Assembly (NCBI GenBank): GCA_002496475.1
Contig: DAJV01000108.1
Location: forward strand, 1 to 34,558
Direction: 5' to 3'
DNA length: 34,558 bases
Origin: Vulcanisaeta sp. UBA163
Lineage (GTDB): Archaea > Thermoproteota > Thermoprotei > Thermoproteales > Thermocladiaceae
Below the pieces are notes generated by a model. The model was given only the letters and a program-made list of their open reading frames with translations, had not been told where the DNA came from and made no database searches. This document shows, in pieces, positions 22,480-30,086 of the stretch. The position numbers were made by a program, and so were the translations under genes. Every line of letters starts with the position of its first letter. The first letter of the stretch is position 1.

Positions 22480-23682
22480 GTGGCAATGCAGGTGTTGCAC
22501 CTTAGTTGGGAGTTTCCTCCGCACATGATTGGTGGTCTAGGGAGACACGTTTACCACATTACTAGGCATTTGGTTAAGGATGAGGTTGATACAACCGTGA
22601 TAAGTATTTCACTACCTGGTGCGCCACTTCGGGATGAGGTTGATGGAGTTCATATTAGGAGAGTTGATCCATTTAGGTTCAGATCAACGAGTTTTATCAC
22701 GTGGGTCCTAAACTTCAATGAGGAAATGATTGAAGAAGCGCTTAAGGTGTATGATGAGCAAGGCTTTGATTTGATACATGTTCATGATTGGTTAACGGGA
22801 CCTGCCGGCATAGCCCTAAAGCACATGTTACGTAAGCCCTTGGTAGCCACGATACATGCAACCGAGACTGGTAGGCGTGGGGGTATTCATAATGAGGAAC
22901 AGTTCATAATTCACTCATGGGAATGGAGGACCACCTACGAGGCTTGGAAGGTTATTGTTTGCAGTAATTACATGCTAAATGAGGTTTCGACTGTTCACGG
23001 GGTCCCCAAGGATAAGTTAATAATGATACCTAATGGCATTGATGTGAATTACATAGATTCCATTAGTGTAAAGCCAGGATTTAGGGACCTATACGCATTG
23101 CCCAGTGAGAGAATAATAGTCTTCGTTGGTAGGTTAGTTCATGAAAAGGGCCCCGACCTGGTACTTGCTGCATTCAAGGAGTTGCTTAAGTGGGATCAAA
23201 ACCTGAAGCTTCTTATTATTGGCGATGGCCCAATGAGGGAATACCTAATGGAGCTTGCCCATGAATGGGGTATTTGGAACAAGGTTTACTTCACTGGTAG
23301 GGTTGATGATGAGACCCTGTACTCAATACTAAAGGTTTCTGACCTGGCAATACTGCCAAGTAGGTATGAACCCTTTGGTATAACAATACTCGAGGCCATG
23401 GCAACGGGGCTAGCCGTCATTACAACTAGAGTCGGTGGACCCAATGAGATCGTTCATGATTGGTATAATGGCGTTAAGGTAATGCCCAATAGTACCGAGG
23501 AGATCCTTGAGACCTCAAAGATCCTGCTTAGTAACGATGAGTTAAGAGGAAGGATCGCGAGGAACGCCAGAGAATCCGTGCTTAAGTGGTATACCTGGGA
23601 TAGAATAGCCCGCTGGACAAAGAGGGTTTACCAAGACGTACTTGAGGAACGCAGAAGCACCAATTGGATCTCGCTGTGGTGA
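22480..23682 (+). CDS. GT4-family glycosyltransferase (glycogen-synthase-like)
   Basis: A 400-residue GT-B fold glycosyltransferase of family 4. The N terminus VLHLSWEFPPHMIGGLGRHVYH has the Gly-Gly-Leu-Gly donor-phosphate loop. IHVHDWLTG and HATETGR follow, then VFVGRLVHEKGPDLVLAA and the C-terminal EPFGITILEAMATGLAVI with the E-x7-E motif that holds the NDP-sugar. Short archaeal glycogen/trehalose-type synthases look like this, but the acceptor cannot be told. The GTG at 22480 is 25 nt after TTTAAAA (22452-22458); ATG 22486 is an alternative. A hairpin encloses its stop codon. Confidence 0.88.
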   Translation: MAMQVLHLSWEFPPHMIGGLGRHVYHITRHLVKDEVDTTVISISLPGAPLRDEVDGVHIRRVDPFRFRSTSFITWVLNFNEEMIEEALKVYDEQGFDLIHVHDWLTGPAGIALKHMLRKPLVATIHATETGRRGGIHNEEQFIIHSWEWRTTYEAWKVIVCSNYMLNEVSTVHGVPKDKLIMIPNGIDVNYIDSISVKPGFRDLYALPSERIIVFVGRLVHEKGPDLVLAAFKELLKWDQNLKLLIIGDGPMREYLMELAHEWGIWNKVYFTGRVDDETLYSILKVSDLAILPSRYEPFGITILEAMATGLAVITTRVGGPNEIVHDWYNGVKVMPNSTEEILETSKILLSNDELRGRIARNARESVLKWYTWDRIARWTKRVYQDVLEERRSTNWISLW

Positions 23683-23715
23683 TGCAGCCCTCATTAAGGG
23701 AGACTCACATCACCA
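23677..23715 (+). terminator. Nested hairpin over the glycosyltransferase stop codon
   Basis: Outer stem TGGTGATG (23677-23684) / CATCACCA (23708-23715), inner stem CCCT (23688-23691) / AGGG (23697-23700). The outer left arm contains the TGA stop. Probably a 3' end structure; there is no clear T-run after it. Confidence 0.4.
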
Positions 23716-23840
23716 GCTCAGCCCTGGCCACATTAATCATTGGCTAATAAGTCACCCTGAAATATATAAGGGTTATCCCGTGAATTCGTGGCCCGTGGAG
23801 GAAAAATCTTAAAAGGATAGAGGAGGTTTCGATGCCTTGA

Positions 23841-24029
23841 ATGCCCAAGGAAGTAAAGGCAAGAGCACACACGTGGTATGAGATTGATAATGAAAATGGT
23901 ACTATAAAGTTTCTCAGGAGGATTTGCCCAAGATGCGGGTCTGTAATGGCTTATCACAAGGCCCCGGTCCCAAGGTGGGCCTGCGGTAAGTGTGGATATA
24001 CAGTATTCGAGCAGACTAGGGCCCGATAA
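23841..24029 (+). CDS. rps27ae: Small ribosomal subunit protein eS31 (S27Ae)
   Basis: A 62-residue zinc-binding 30S protein. The four Cys in ICPRCGSVMAYHK and WACGKCGYTVFE form the zinc ribbon; the basic N terminus PKEVKARAHTWYEID contacts rRNA. Length is normal for archaea. A CTTAAAAG box (23808-23815) lies about 29 nt before the ATG, so the mRNA is probably nearly leaderless. In many archaea it follows rps24e; here it stands alone between a glycosyltransferase and an intergenic region with a candidate RNA. Confidence 0.95.
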   Translation: MPKEVKARAHTWYEIDNENGTIKFLRRICPRCGSVMAYHKAPVPRWACGKCGYTVFEQTRAR

Positions 24030-24167
24030 ACACTAATAGGCAATTTATTGACCTAATAATTCATGGGTGCAGGTTCCTCGAATAATCATGAAGTATGACC
24101 TAGACCTGGTATTGTAATATGGAAAGACGCGAACCATTTTATAAATATACCTGAGAGCACCGAGTTT

Positions 24168-24239
24168 TAGGCCCTTAGATCTAGGCCGAGTGGTGCATGA
24201 AATGAATACCCACGTATCTGAAACGCCGGGCCTATACGT
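24168..24239 (+). ncRNA. Candidate structured small RNA
   Basis: A strong TATA box (TTTATAAATATA, about 24138-24149) predicts a transcript starting at about 24168, where no reading frame begins. The predicted RNA starts with TAGGCCC (24168-24174), which pairs with GGGCCTA (24228-24234). A second stem ACGTAT (24212-24217) / ATACGT (24234-24239) puts GGGCC in its loop, so the two helices could form an H-type pseudoknot or alternate. No box C/D or H/ACA set is clear. The UbiD gene at 24305 has its own TATA box (about 24271-24281), so this is probably not its leader. Confidence 0.35.
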
Positions 24240-24304
24240 TAATAAGCCATGGCATTCTAATGGCGTAGTAAAATTATTTTACTCTAGGAATCCGGCTTTA
24301 GTTA

Positions 24305-25648
24305 ATGGACCTAAGGGAATTCCTGTCTGGACTAAGGAATGTGGGCCTGTTAAGATTTGTTAATGATGAACTAGGCATTAATTATGAAATACCATACGTA
24401 ATTACTAAGTTTGACAAGGGACCCACCCTTGAATTCACCAATGTACGTGGGTTTAGAGATATACATATCGTAGGTAATATCATTAATACCCGGGATAAAG
24501 TATACAGAGCTCTCGGTGTGAAGACTGATGTTGAATTCTACAAAAGGCTTCTTTGGGCTGAGGAGGTCGCTCCATCGTATAGACCCGAGGAAACCAACAA
24601 TGTGGTTTATGACCCATTACCCAGTGTTGATTTAACAAGGTTACCAATACCTAAGTATTTTGAATTAGAACCGGGTCCCTGTCTGACGAGCGCAGTAGTT
24701 GTTGGCATGGATACTAGGGAGAGTATATTAAATGCAAGTATTCATAGGCTTACTCCAATAGGCCCCGATAGGTTTGTCATTAGGCTCGTACCAAGACACC
24801 TATACAGGATTTACATGAGAAATAGGGAAATTGGTAAGGATACGCCAATATCGATTTCCTGGGGTTTGCACCCAGCCATTTTAGTTGCCGCCGCTTCATC
24901 ACCATCCTTCGGCACCTTCGAGTTAAATATGGCAAATGCTCTATTAAATGGTTCACTCAAGGTTAAGTCCCTTGATAACGGCGTGCCTGCCCCTGCATAT
25001 GCCGAGGTGGTCATGGAGGGCTACATATCGGCCAGAGAAACAGCCAAAGAGGGACCCTGCATGGATGTACTTGGCACCTACGACGAGGTCAGGGAACAAC
25101 CCGTTGTTAGGATAACAAGGGTCTATGTCAGGAGAGATAGCCCATTAATTGCCCAGGCCCTTGTGGCTGGTTACTCCGAGCATAAGTTACTAATGGGCAT
25201 TGAGAAAGAGGCTAAGATTTGGCAGTTCGTTAGCAATGTGGTTCCTGAGGTTAAATCAGTCAGATTAACAGATGGCGGTTGTGGGTGGTTACACGCGGTG
25301 GTAGCCATTAGGAAGCAGAGCGATGGTGATCCCAAGAATGCCATTATGGCTGCCTTTGCAGCTCATCCAAGCCTTAAGCACGTTATTATCGTTGATGATG
25401 ATATAAACGTAGACGACCCAAGCGATGTTGAGTGGGCTATGGCAACGAGGTTTAGGGCTGACGAGGACCTAGTGCTCATTAACTATGTCAGGGGCTCTAC
25501 ACTTGATCCTGTTGCCATTGATCCTCTACAAGGCATAACCACAAAGATGGGGATCGATGCAACCAGGCCAATCAATTTAGACATCAATAAGTTTAGGAAA
25601 GGAATTATTCCTGCATCATTAAACCCAAATAAATTAAGAATTGAGTAA
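24305..25648 (+). CDS. UbiD-family decarboxylase, possibly anhydromevalonate phosphate decarboxylase
   Basis: A 447-residue UbiD-fold enzyme, which uses prenylated FMN to remove or add a carboxyl group. Family motifs: LRDFL-like N terminus (LREFLSGLRNVG), GNIINTRDKVYRALG, NASIHRLTPIGPDRFVIRL (prFMN binding), AEVVMEGYISARETAKEGPCMDVLGTY with the catalytic Glu residues, and VDDDINVDDPSDVEWAMATR. Its length and the archaeal setting fit the anhydromevalonate phosphate decarboxylase of the archaeal mevalonate pathway described in Aeropyrum pernix; this is inference because the dehydratase genes are not in view. AAATTATTTTA (24271-24281) lies about 28 nt before the ATG, implying a nearly leaderless mRNA. 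Confidence 0.85.
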   Translation: MDLREFLSGLRNVGLLRFVNDELGINYEIPYVITKFDKGPTLEFTNVRGFRDIHIVGNIINTRDKVYRALGVKTDVEFYKRLLWAEEVAPSYRPEETNNVVYDPLPSVDLTRLPIPKYFELEPGPCLTSAVVVGMDTRESILNASIHRLTPIGPDRFVIRLVPRHLYRIYMRNREIGKDTPISISWGLHPAILVAAASSPSFGTFELNMANALLNGSLKVKSLDNGVPAPAYAEVVMEGYISARETAKEGPCMDVLGTYDEVREQPVVRITRVYVRRDSPLIAQALVAGYSEHKLLMGIEKEAKIWQFVSNVVPEVKSVRLTDGGCGWLHAVVAIRKQSDGDPKNAIMAAFAAHPSLKHVIIVDDDINVDDPSDVEWAMATRFRADEDLVLINYVRGSTLDPVAIDPLQGITTKMGIDATRPINLDINKFRKGIIPASLNPNKLRIE

Positions 25649-25742
25649 GTTTACGTTTATTTTACGTATACATCACTGATACAAGTACATGCACTTATTT
25701 ACATGGGCTTAAATTAATAAAACCATTTTTATCGTCTTGGAT

Positions 25743-26645
25743 GTGGATATAGGCATAATAAGACCATATGAGGTTGAGTATAACCCAGAGGATGTCGTTG
25801 ATTTAGAGACGGCCATTAGGTCCCTCGGTCACAGGATCAAGAGGATTTATATTGATATGGTTGGTGTTAAGTTCGGTAGAGGTGGCATTAGTTATTATCA
25901 ATTAATTGGCAGGTCTAACTATGAGGAACTGGGCGTGTCAGGCGCGGTGCTTAGGCACATTGGTGTAATTCGTGATTTCGAGCAATTCGTCCACAGGCTT
26001 TGGGTTGTTAGGGCCTTCGAACTTAGTGGCATTTATGTAATGAATCCAGTAATGAATTGGTTACTGGCCAGTGACAAGTTTATTTCGCTTATGCTGCTTG
26101 CTAAGCATGGGTTGCCGGTTCCTGATACTGTGGTTAGTGAGAACATGTTTGCTGCCTATAATACCGTTAAGGAATTTGGTAGGTCAGTGATTAAGCAGAT
26201 CAGGGGTGCCATGGGTTTTGGTGTTTTCCAGGTTGATGATGCTGACGTGGCAATGCACATATTCAGTTATTTCACTAACTTGAATAAGCCCATGTATGTG
26301 CAGAGGTTTCTTGAGAAGGTTGGTAATGGTGATTACAGGGTTGTGGTTGTTGGTAATGAGGTAATTGGAGCCGAGTTCAGGAGGGGTGTTTCATGGAAGA
26401 GTAATGTTGCTCAGGGTGCCAAGCCAGAGCCTGCCAAGGTCACGGGGGAGTTGAGTGAATTAGCATTAAGGGCTATTGAGGTTCTGGGGCTTGATTATGG
26501 TGGTGTTGATATTGCGGAGACGAGGGATGGATATTTCATACTAGAGGTTAATCCAACAATGTCTTGGCAGGGGTTCAAGAAAGCCACCGGCGTGAATCCA
26601 GCTGGGTATATCATAAATCGCCTAGTTAGTAAGATTAGGACTTAG
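25743..26645 (+). CDS. RimK-like ATP-grasp ligase
   Basis: A 300-residue ATP-grasp protein resembling the RimK/LysX/MptN group, which adds an amino acid (often glutamate) to a carboxyl group using ATP. Segments: N-terminal domain to about 105, NWLLASDKFISLMLLAKHGLPVP (lid and ATP-grasp start), SVIKQIRGAMGFGVFQVDD (phosphate loop), VQRFLEKVGNGDYRVVVVGNEVIGAEFRR, and the metal-binding LDYGGVDIAETRDGYFILEVNPTMSWQGF. Substrate is not evident. A GTG at 25743 or a TTG at 25737 may be the start; CTTAAATT (25708-25715) is about 26-31 nt upstream. The 3' end overlaps the convergent thiR-like gene by 24 bases. Confidence 0.8.
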   Translation: MDIGIIRPYEVEYNPEDVVDLETAIRSLGHRIKRIYIDMVGVKFGRGGISYYQLIGRSNYEELGVSGAVLRHIGVIRDFEQFVHRLWVVRAFELSGIYVMNPVMNWLLASDKFISLMLLAKHGLPVPDTVVSENMFAAYNTVKEFGRSVIKQIRGAMGFGVFQVDDADVAMHIFSYFTNLNKPMYVQRFLEKVGNGDYRVVVVGNEVIGAEFRRGVSWKSNVAQGAKPEPAKVTGELSELALRAIEVLGLDYGGVDIAETRDGYFILEVNPTMSWQGFKKATGVNPAGYIINRLVSKIRT

Positions 26646-27572
26646 TTGGGTTATTTTTAATGCTATTGATATGATCTTCAGTGCAACGTCTACCGAGTCC
26701 ATCCCAAAAACGTATGTTATTGGCTCAAGAGCGTAACCTCCAAGATCCACCACAGCATCCAATTCCCCATCGTTGCCCAGTGAGTTAACAACCGAGTTTA
26801 TAACGCTGTCCTCATTGGGATCTTCATGGGGACCAACCTTTACATACCGTATACCCAATTCCCTGAGCGCCATCTCCACTTTATTATCATACCTAATACT
26901 GGCCACTGATCTATATCTTGGGTTTATTCTCATGCACCTAATGATTAACTTACCAAGGTGTCTACTACCGCCATAAATGGGTTTTGAGCCTATGATGACT
27001 CTGTTGCCATGGGCATCAATTCTGCCGGGTACGCCGACTACGTCGTCTTCGGTTAAGGCCCCGGGTTTAGCCTCAACAATGTTCATTAGTACCCTTGGTA
27101 TTACGGAGTGTATCTCTGGATGTGATTCAAGGATTGAGAGTGATCTCTCCACGTTCCTAATCACTGAATCAGCAACACCTGTTATTAGTACTGAACATAC
27201 ATTGCAGGTTGTTGGTAGTGATGGAATAAGCCTCCTATGGGCATCACATAGCCTTAGGGAACCAAGTTCCATTATTATGGTATTCGTTAGATACTCAAGG
27301 GCTTCATACTCCCTGTTACTCATTATTAACTCAACGACATTGTTAACAACCCTCATCATCCAATCCCTACTAATTCCCAGCGCCTCAATTTTACCTAGCA
27401 CTTCTTCATAATCCCTATTGACATACCTATTAACAGCTGGCTGTGTTATACCAAGCACCTTAGCTATCCTGAGTTGACTATATCCATACTCAAGGAGTTT
27501 CTTGGCTACTAAACCCCTTATTATTGGCAGAATGTTATCAGACACAAATTCAAGTCCAGTACTTATGCTCAC
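26622..27572 (-). CDS. thiR: ThiR-like regulator: HTH plus ThiN domain
   Basis: A 316-residue protein with an N-terminal helix-turn-helix (YSQLRIAKVLGITQPAVNRYV, about 31-51), a middle region with Cys residues (LCDAHRRL, TTCNVCSVL), and a C-terminal ThiN-like domain (about 140-310: VPGRIDAHGNRVIIGSKPIYGGSRHLGK, then VEMALRELGIRYVKVG). In archaeal ThiR proteins this ThiN domain senses thiamine phosphates and the HTH represses thiamine genes. thi4 lies 8 kb away in the window and has a palindromic operator-like site. The GTG start is 27 nt after GAATTATT; its promoter carries one arm of the thi4 palindrome, suggesting autoregulation (inference). Confidence 0.82.
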   Translation of the reverse strand: MSISTGLEFVSDNILPIIRGLVAKKLLEYGYSQLRIAKVLGITQPAVNRYVNRDYEEVLGKIEALGISRDWMMRVVNNVVELIMSNREYEALEYLTNTIIMELGSLRLCDAHRRLIPSLPTTCNVCSVLITGVADSVIRNVERSLSILESHPEIHSVIPRVLMNIVEAKPGALTEDDVVGVPGRIDAHGNRVIIGSKPIYGGSRHLGKLIIRCMRINPRYRSVASIRYDNKVEMALRELGIRYVKVGPHEDPNEDSVINSVVNSLGNDGELDAVVDLGGYALEPITYVFGMDSVDVALKIISIALKITQLSPNLTN

Positions 27573-27645
27573 GTAGTAATAAGGTTAGTGAAGTTAATAA
27601 TTCTTTTACTATGATTAGTTTAAAAGCTCAAATTGGCTAAGAGGG

Positions 27646-28368
27646 CTAGTACTTTCTCATTTCATTAAGTACATTGATTACCGTATTTATTGGTTCCTCA
27701 TTAATTACATACTTGCTAATCACGTTACCGCCCTTCGTTAGAAGAACCAGGTACTTACTACTGGTTATTACCTGGGATTCATTCAAGTATGTTCTGACAA
27801 GTAGGTACTCATCACTACTTATCAGGGCTATTTCCAAGGGCATAGATGGTATCCTACACATACATGCTGTGTTTAGGTAACCATTACCTGGGTTATTACG
27901 TAATAAATCAAGCAACGTTAGTACTACCTTAATACTATCCGCACTTATGAATCCCGTATTAATGAATAATGTATCACCAACTCTGTAGGGGCATATTAAT
28001 GGGTAGTGATTAGCGGCGTTTGTGGAACGGGGATCACCTATTAATATGAAGGTGTTCCTTATGGTGAACCAATCATTGTACTTCTTAAAATCAGCGTTGT
28101 TCTTGCTGGGTATTTTCACGAAAATGTTATCATTCAAGGTATATGAACCATACCTACTACCTAGGTCTATTGCCTTGATCACGTATTGACCAAAGGATGC
28201 CAGCGCCATGTGACCCATTACTTGTCTCTCAACATTAAGTTCATTAACCATCTCAATACCGGGTACGTTACCCAAAGTTGCGGTGGTACCATCAATACTC
28301 CAGACGGCTAATTCATTACCAACCCTGCCAATTACTAGTACCGTGGGTATCTTGAAAGATACCGTCAT
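27646..28368 (-). CDS. FHA-like domain protein (240 aa)
   Basis: No certain family. Residues 26-112 resemble a forkhead-associated domain: a beta-rich stretch, ERQVMGHMALASFGQYVIKAIDLGSRYGSYTLNDNIF (47-83, similar to the FHA pattern of His, then DLgSrnGTyvNg), and FTIRNTFILIGDP (101-113, similar to L..GD.i.lG). The phosphothreonine-binding Ser of FHA is not obvious. The remaining 125 residues are alpha/beta with CMCRIPSMPLEI and end in a helix. FHA proteins read phosphothreonine in kinase signalling. It is divergent from the small protein at 28427, 58 bases away, and both have TATA boxes. Confidence 0.55.
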   Translation of the reverse strand: MTVSFKIPTVLVIGRVGNELAVWSIDGTTATLGNVPGIEMVNELNVERQVMGHMALASFGQYVIKAIDLGSRYGSYTLNDNIFVKIPSKNNADFKKYNDWFTIRNTFILIGDPRSTNAANHYPLICPYRVGDTLFINTGFISADSIKVVLTLLDLLRNNPGNGYLNTACMCRIPSMPLEIALISSDEYLLVRTYLNESQVITSSKYLVLLTKGGNVISKYVINEEPINTVINVLNEMRKY

Positions 28369-28426
28369 TAATTGCCTCTTTTAAATTAACTATTTAAGAT
28401 TTATATAAGTGATCACAATCATCCAC

Positions 28427-28867
28427 GTGAATTCATTGATAGTAAATAATGATCTAATAAAGAAGCTAATAAAGCTAATTGATGATAGGTGGGTTAGTAT
28501 TGAGGAGATTGAGAGCGCATTGGGGGTTAGGATCAGTATAGAGTCGCTCAACAAATTGGGTAGAACAGGGCTTTTTGAGGTCATATACAGTACGTTGGAC
28601 GATACCTTCTACATAAGGAGGGTAATAAAGAGTTATCCAACTAAGGAATTGAGTAATTCAGGTAATGAGAAAAAGACAAATCTTCAAATGGTCGTAGATA
28701 GAATAAGGAGTGAGATCCAGGGGATTATATCCAAGCCGGCGTTCGAAGACTGGCTTAGTAATAATGTCCCGGATAATTGGCGTTTAATATATAATCAATT
28801 GCTTAATGATGGGGTTATTGAGGAAGTCCTTGTTTCTGGGATGGTCTTTGTCAAAGTGAATAAATGA
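28427..28867 (+). CDS. Hypothetical helical protein, possible winged helix (146 aa)
   Basis: Not recognised. The N-terminal part (DLIKKLIKLIDDRWVSIEEIESALGVRISIESLNKLGRTGLFEVIYSTLDDTFYI) looks like a winged-helix fold with a beta wing, then a polar linker (about 75-90) and a second helical part ending in two strands (DGVIEEVLVSGMVFVKV). It could be a small DNA-binding or adaptor protein. The GTG at 28427 lies at the right distance from TATA-like elements at 28391-28407; the GTG at 28409 would sit within the TATA box. Its stop is 1 base from the stop of the convergent gene. Confidence 0.55.
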   Translation: MNSLIVNNDLIKKLIKLIDDRWVSIEEIESALGVRISIESLNKLGRTGLFEVIYSTLDDTFYIRRVIKSYPTKELSNSGNEKKTNLQMVVDRIRSEIQGIISKPAFEDWLSNNVPDNWRLIYNQLLNDGVIEEVLVSGMVFVKVNK

Positions 28868-28868
28868 A

Positions 28869-29336
28869 CTACGGCAGTGCTATGTACTCATCGCCCCTCT
28901 TCTTAAGCATGCCGGCAAAGACGCCCCACTCCGCTAGTAAAATTTCAAGTAAATGCCTAATTCCTGGCTCCCTGGTCTCTATATAGCCTCTTTCATTCAA
29001 TTCTTCAATAAGGCCATCTACTGTGAAAGGCTTATGTAGACCTAAGATGTAGGCCGTGTGGAACGGCTCGAGATTAATTAATTTCTGCTTCAGTATTTTC
29101 TTTCTATCACTAATTTTAGCGTTAAGGAACTCCCTGCCTACATCCGTGATCTTAATATCACCACCCTTGATCTCAACAAAACCAAGGTAGACGGCAGCGT
29201 TTAGGGCCGGCATTAGGTCATCGATATCTGACTCCATTTCCTTAGCAATAATGAATATGTCCGCCTGTCCCTTGAATTCATTAGCTAGGGTGTCTATAAG
29301 TCCCAGTACATCAGCGAGCCTTGCATCTAATGGCAT
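28869..29336 (-). CDS. AAA-associated (ABC nitrate/sulfonate ATPase C-terminal type) domain protein
   Basis: A 155-residue standalone copy of the domain usually found at the C terminus of nitrate/sulfonate-type ABC ATPases in archaea. Segments: LADVLGLIDTLANEFKGQADIFIIAKEMESDIDDLMPALNAAVYLGFVEI, a winged-helix-like start, KGGDIKITDVGREFLNAKISDRKKILKQKL, then a second helical bundle. No ABC domain is fused, so it may be a separate regulatory or structural subunit. ATG 29336 is chosen because AAATATATT (29356-29364) is 25 nt upstream; an ATG at 29354 would lie in the TATA box. No ABC permease is nearby. Confidence 0.7.
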   Translation of the reverse strand: MPLDARLADVLGLIDTLANEFKGQADIFIIAKEMESDIDDLMPALNAAVYLGFVEIKGGDIKITDVGREFLNAKISDRKKILKQKLINLEPFHTAYILGLHKPFTVDGLIEELNERGYIETREPGIRHLLEILLAEWGVFAGMLKKRGDEYIALP

Positions 29337-29442
29337 GAAGGGCAAACCCGGCATAAAATATATTCCGCAATTGTACTTTTCAGCGGTTAATAAGCATTAT
29401 TTTAAACATATGCGTTAATTTCAGTGTAATAAACATTCCCAA

Positions 29443-29982
29443 TTAAAGAACCAACCTATGGGAGACTATTTTGCATTTTTCGCAAACTTCGACATACTCA
29501 TTAACCCAGGACCTCCATCTATGTGAGAAATACCTCGAGGCGTACGTGATTACCATAGGCAAACCACAACTGGGGCAGGGATTTCCCCTAAGCATTACAT
29601 TACTTATTTCCCTATAGTAATTGGCTATTGCTAGATTTATACCATCCTCAAGATCCTCCTCCAGCCTATCAATGTTTACTGAATACACCCTTATGTTTAC
29701 CTCCTTATTGAACCAATAATTAATCCTTAACAGGTTATTAACGATATAGTCACCTATAACGTACGGCCTCTCAGAAACAACAAATAGTGCATTAACGTCA
29801 CTGAGCTCGAGCTCTTCAATCATGTCAAGTGGGTTAGACCACCACGGGAAATAATCACCGGGGGCAAGCCAGACCTTAACTGTGAGCCTATTCAAGTCAG
29901 CCTTAATTGAATCATCATGAACAATCCTAATCCTAAACCCCCTATTTCTGAATTCCTCGATTATTCTATCAATAACCCCCAT
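29443..29982 (-). CDS. Hypothetical protein with C-terminal zinc ribbon (179 aa)
   Basis: Not recognised as a named family. Residues 1-110 look alpha/beta (IDRIIEEFRNRGFRIRIVHDD, VNALFVVSERPYVIGDYIV). The C-terminal part has two Cys pairs, C136-P-S-C139 and C167-E-K-C170, separated by an aromatic-rich segment (YASRYFSHRWRSWVNEY), forming a zinc ribbon. Such proteins may bind nucleic acid or act as small adaptors. It lies between the AAA-associated-domain gene and tatD on the same strand, but with gaps of about 90-105 bases on both sides. Confidence 0.65.
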   Translation of the reverse strand: MGVIDRIIEEFRNRGFRIRIVHDDSIKADLNRLTVKVWLAPGDYFPWWSNPLDMIEELELSDVNALFVVSERPYVIGDYIVNNLLRINYWFNKEVNIRVYSVNIDRLEEDLEDGINLAIANYYREISNVMLRGNPCPSCGLPMVITYASRYFSHRWRSWVNEYVEVCEKCKIVSHRLVL

Positions 29983-30035
29983 AACGATTCCTCATGTAGA
30001 AATACATTAATGGGTTAATAAGTTATTAAGTGTGG

Positions 30036-30083
30036 ATGATGATGACTGGGGAGATGAACCGTGAAGATACCACGCAGGACTGA
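30036..30083 (+). ncRNA. Candidate box C/D guide sRNA
   Basis: Ordered boxes: C ATGATGA (30036-30042), 11-nt guide, D'-like ATGA (30054-30057), 3-nt spacer, C'-like GTGAAGA (30061-30067), 12-nt guide TACCACGCAGGA (30068-30079), D CTGA (30080-30083). The size, about 48 nt, and the short spacer fit crenarchaeal C/D sRNAs that guide 2'-O-methylation. The D guide would direct methylation of the G in UCCUGCGUGGUA. It lies on the plus strand just past the 3' end of tatD (minus strand). Confidence 0.5.
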
Positions 30084-30086
30084 GTA

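Noticed and set aside
23832..23840. Mini-ORF ATG CCT TGA with AGGAGGT upstream, directly before the eS31 start
   Set aside because: The TATA box at 23808-23815 predicts transcription starting at about 23838, so the Shine-Dalgarno and mini-ORF would not be on the mRNA.
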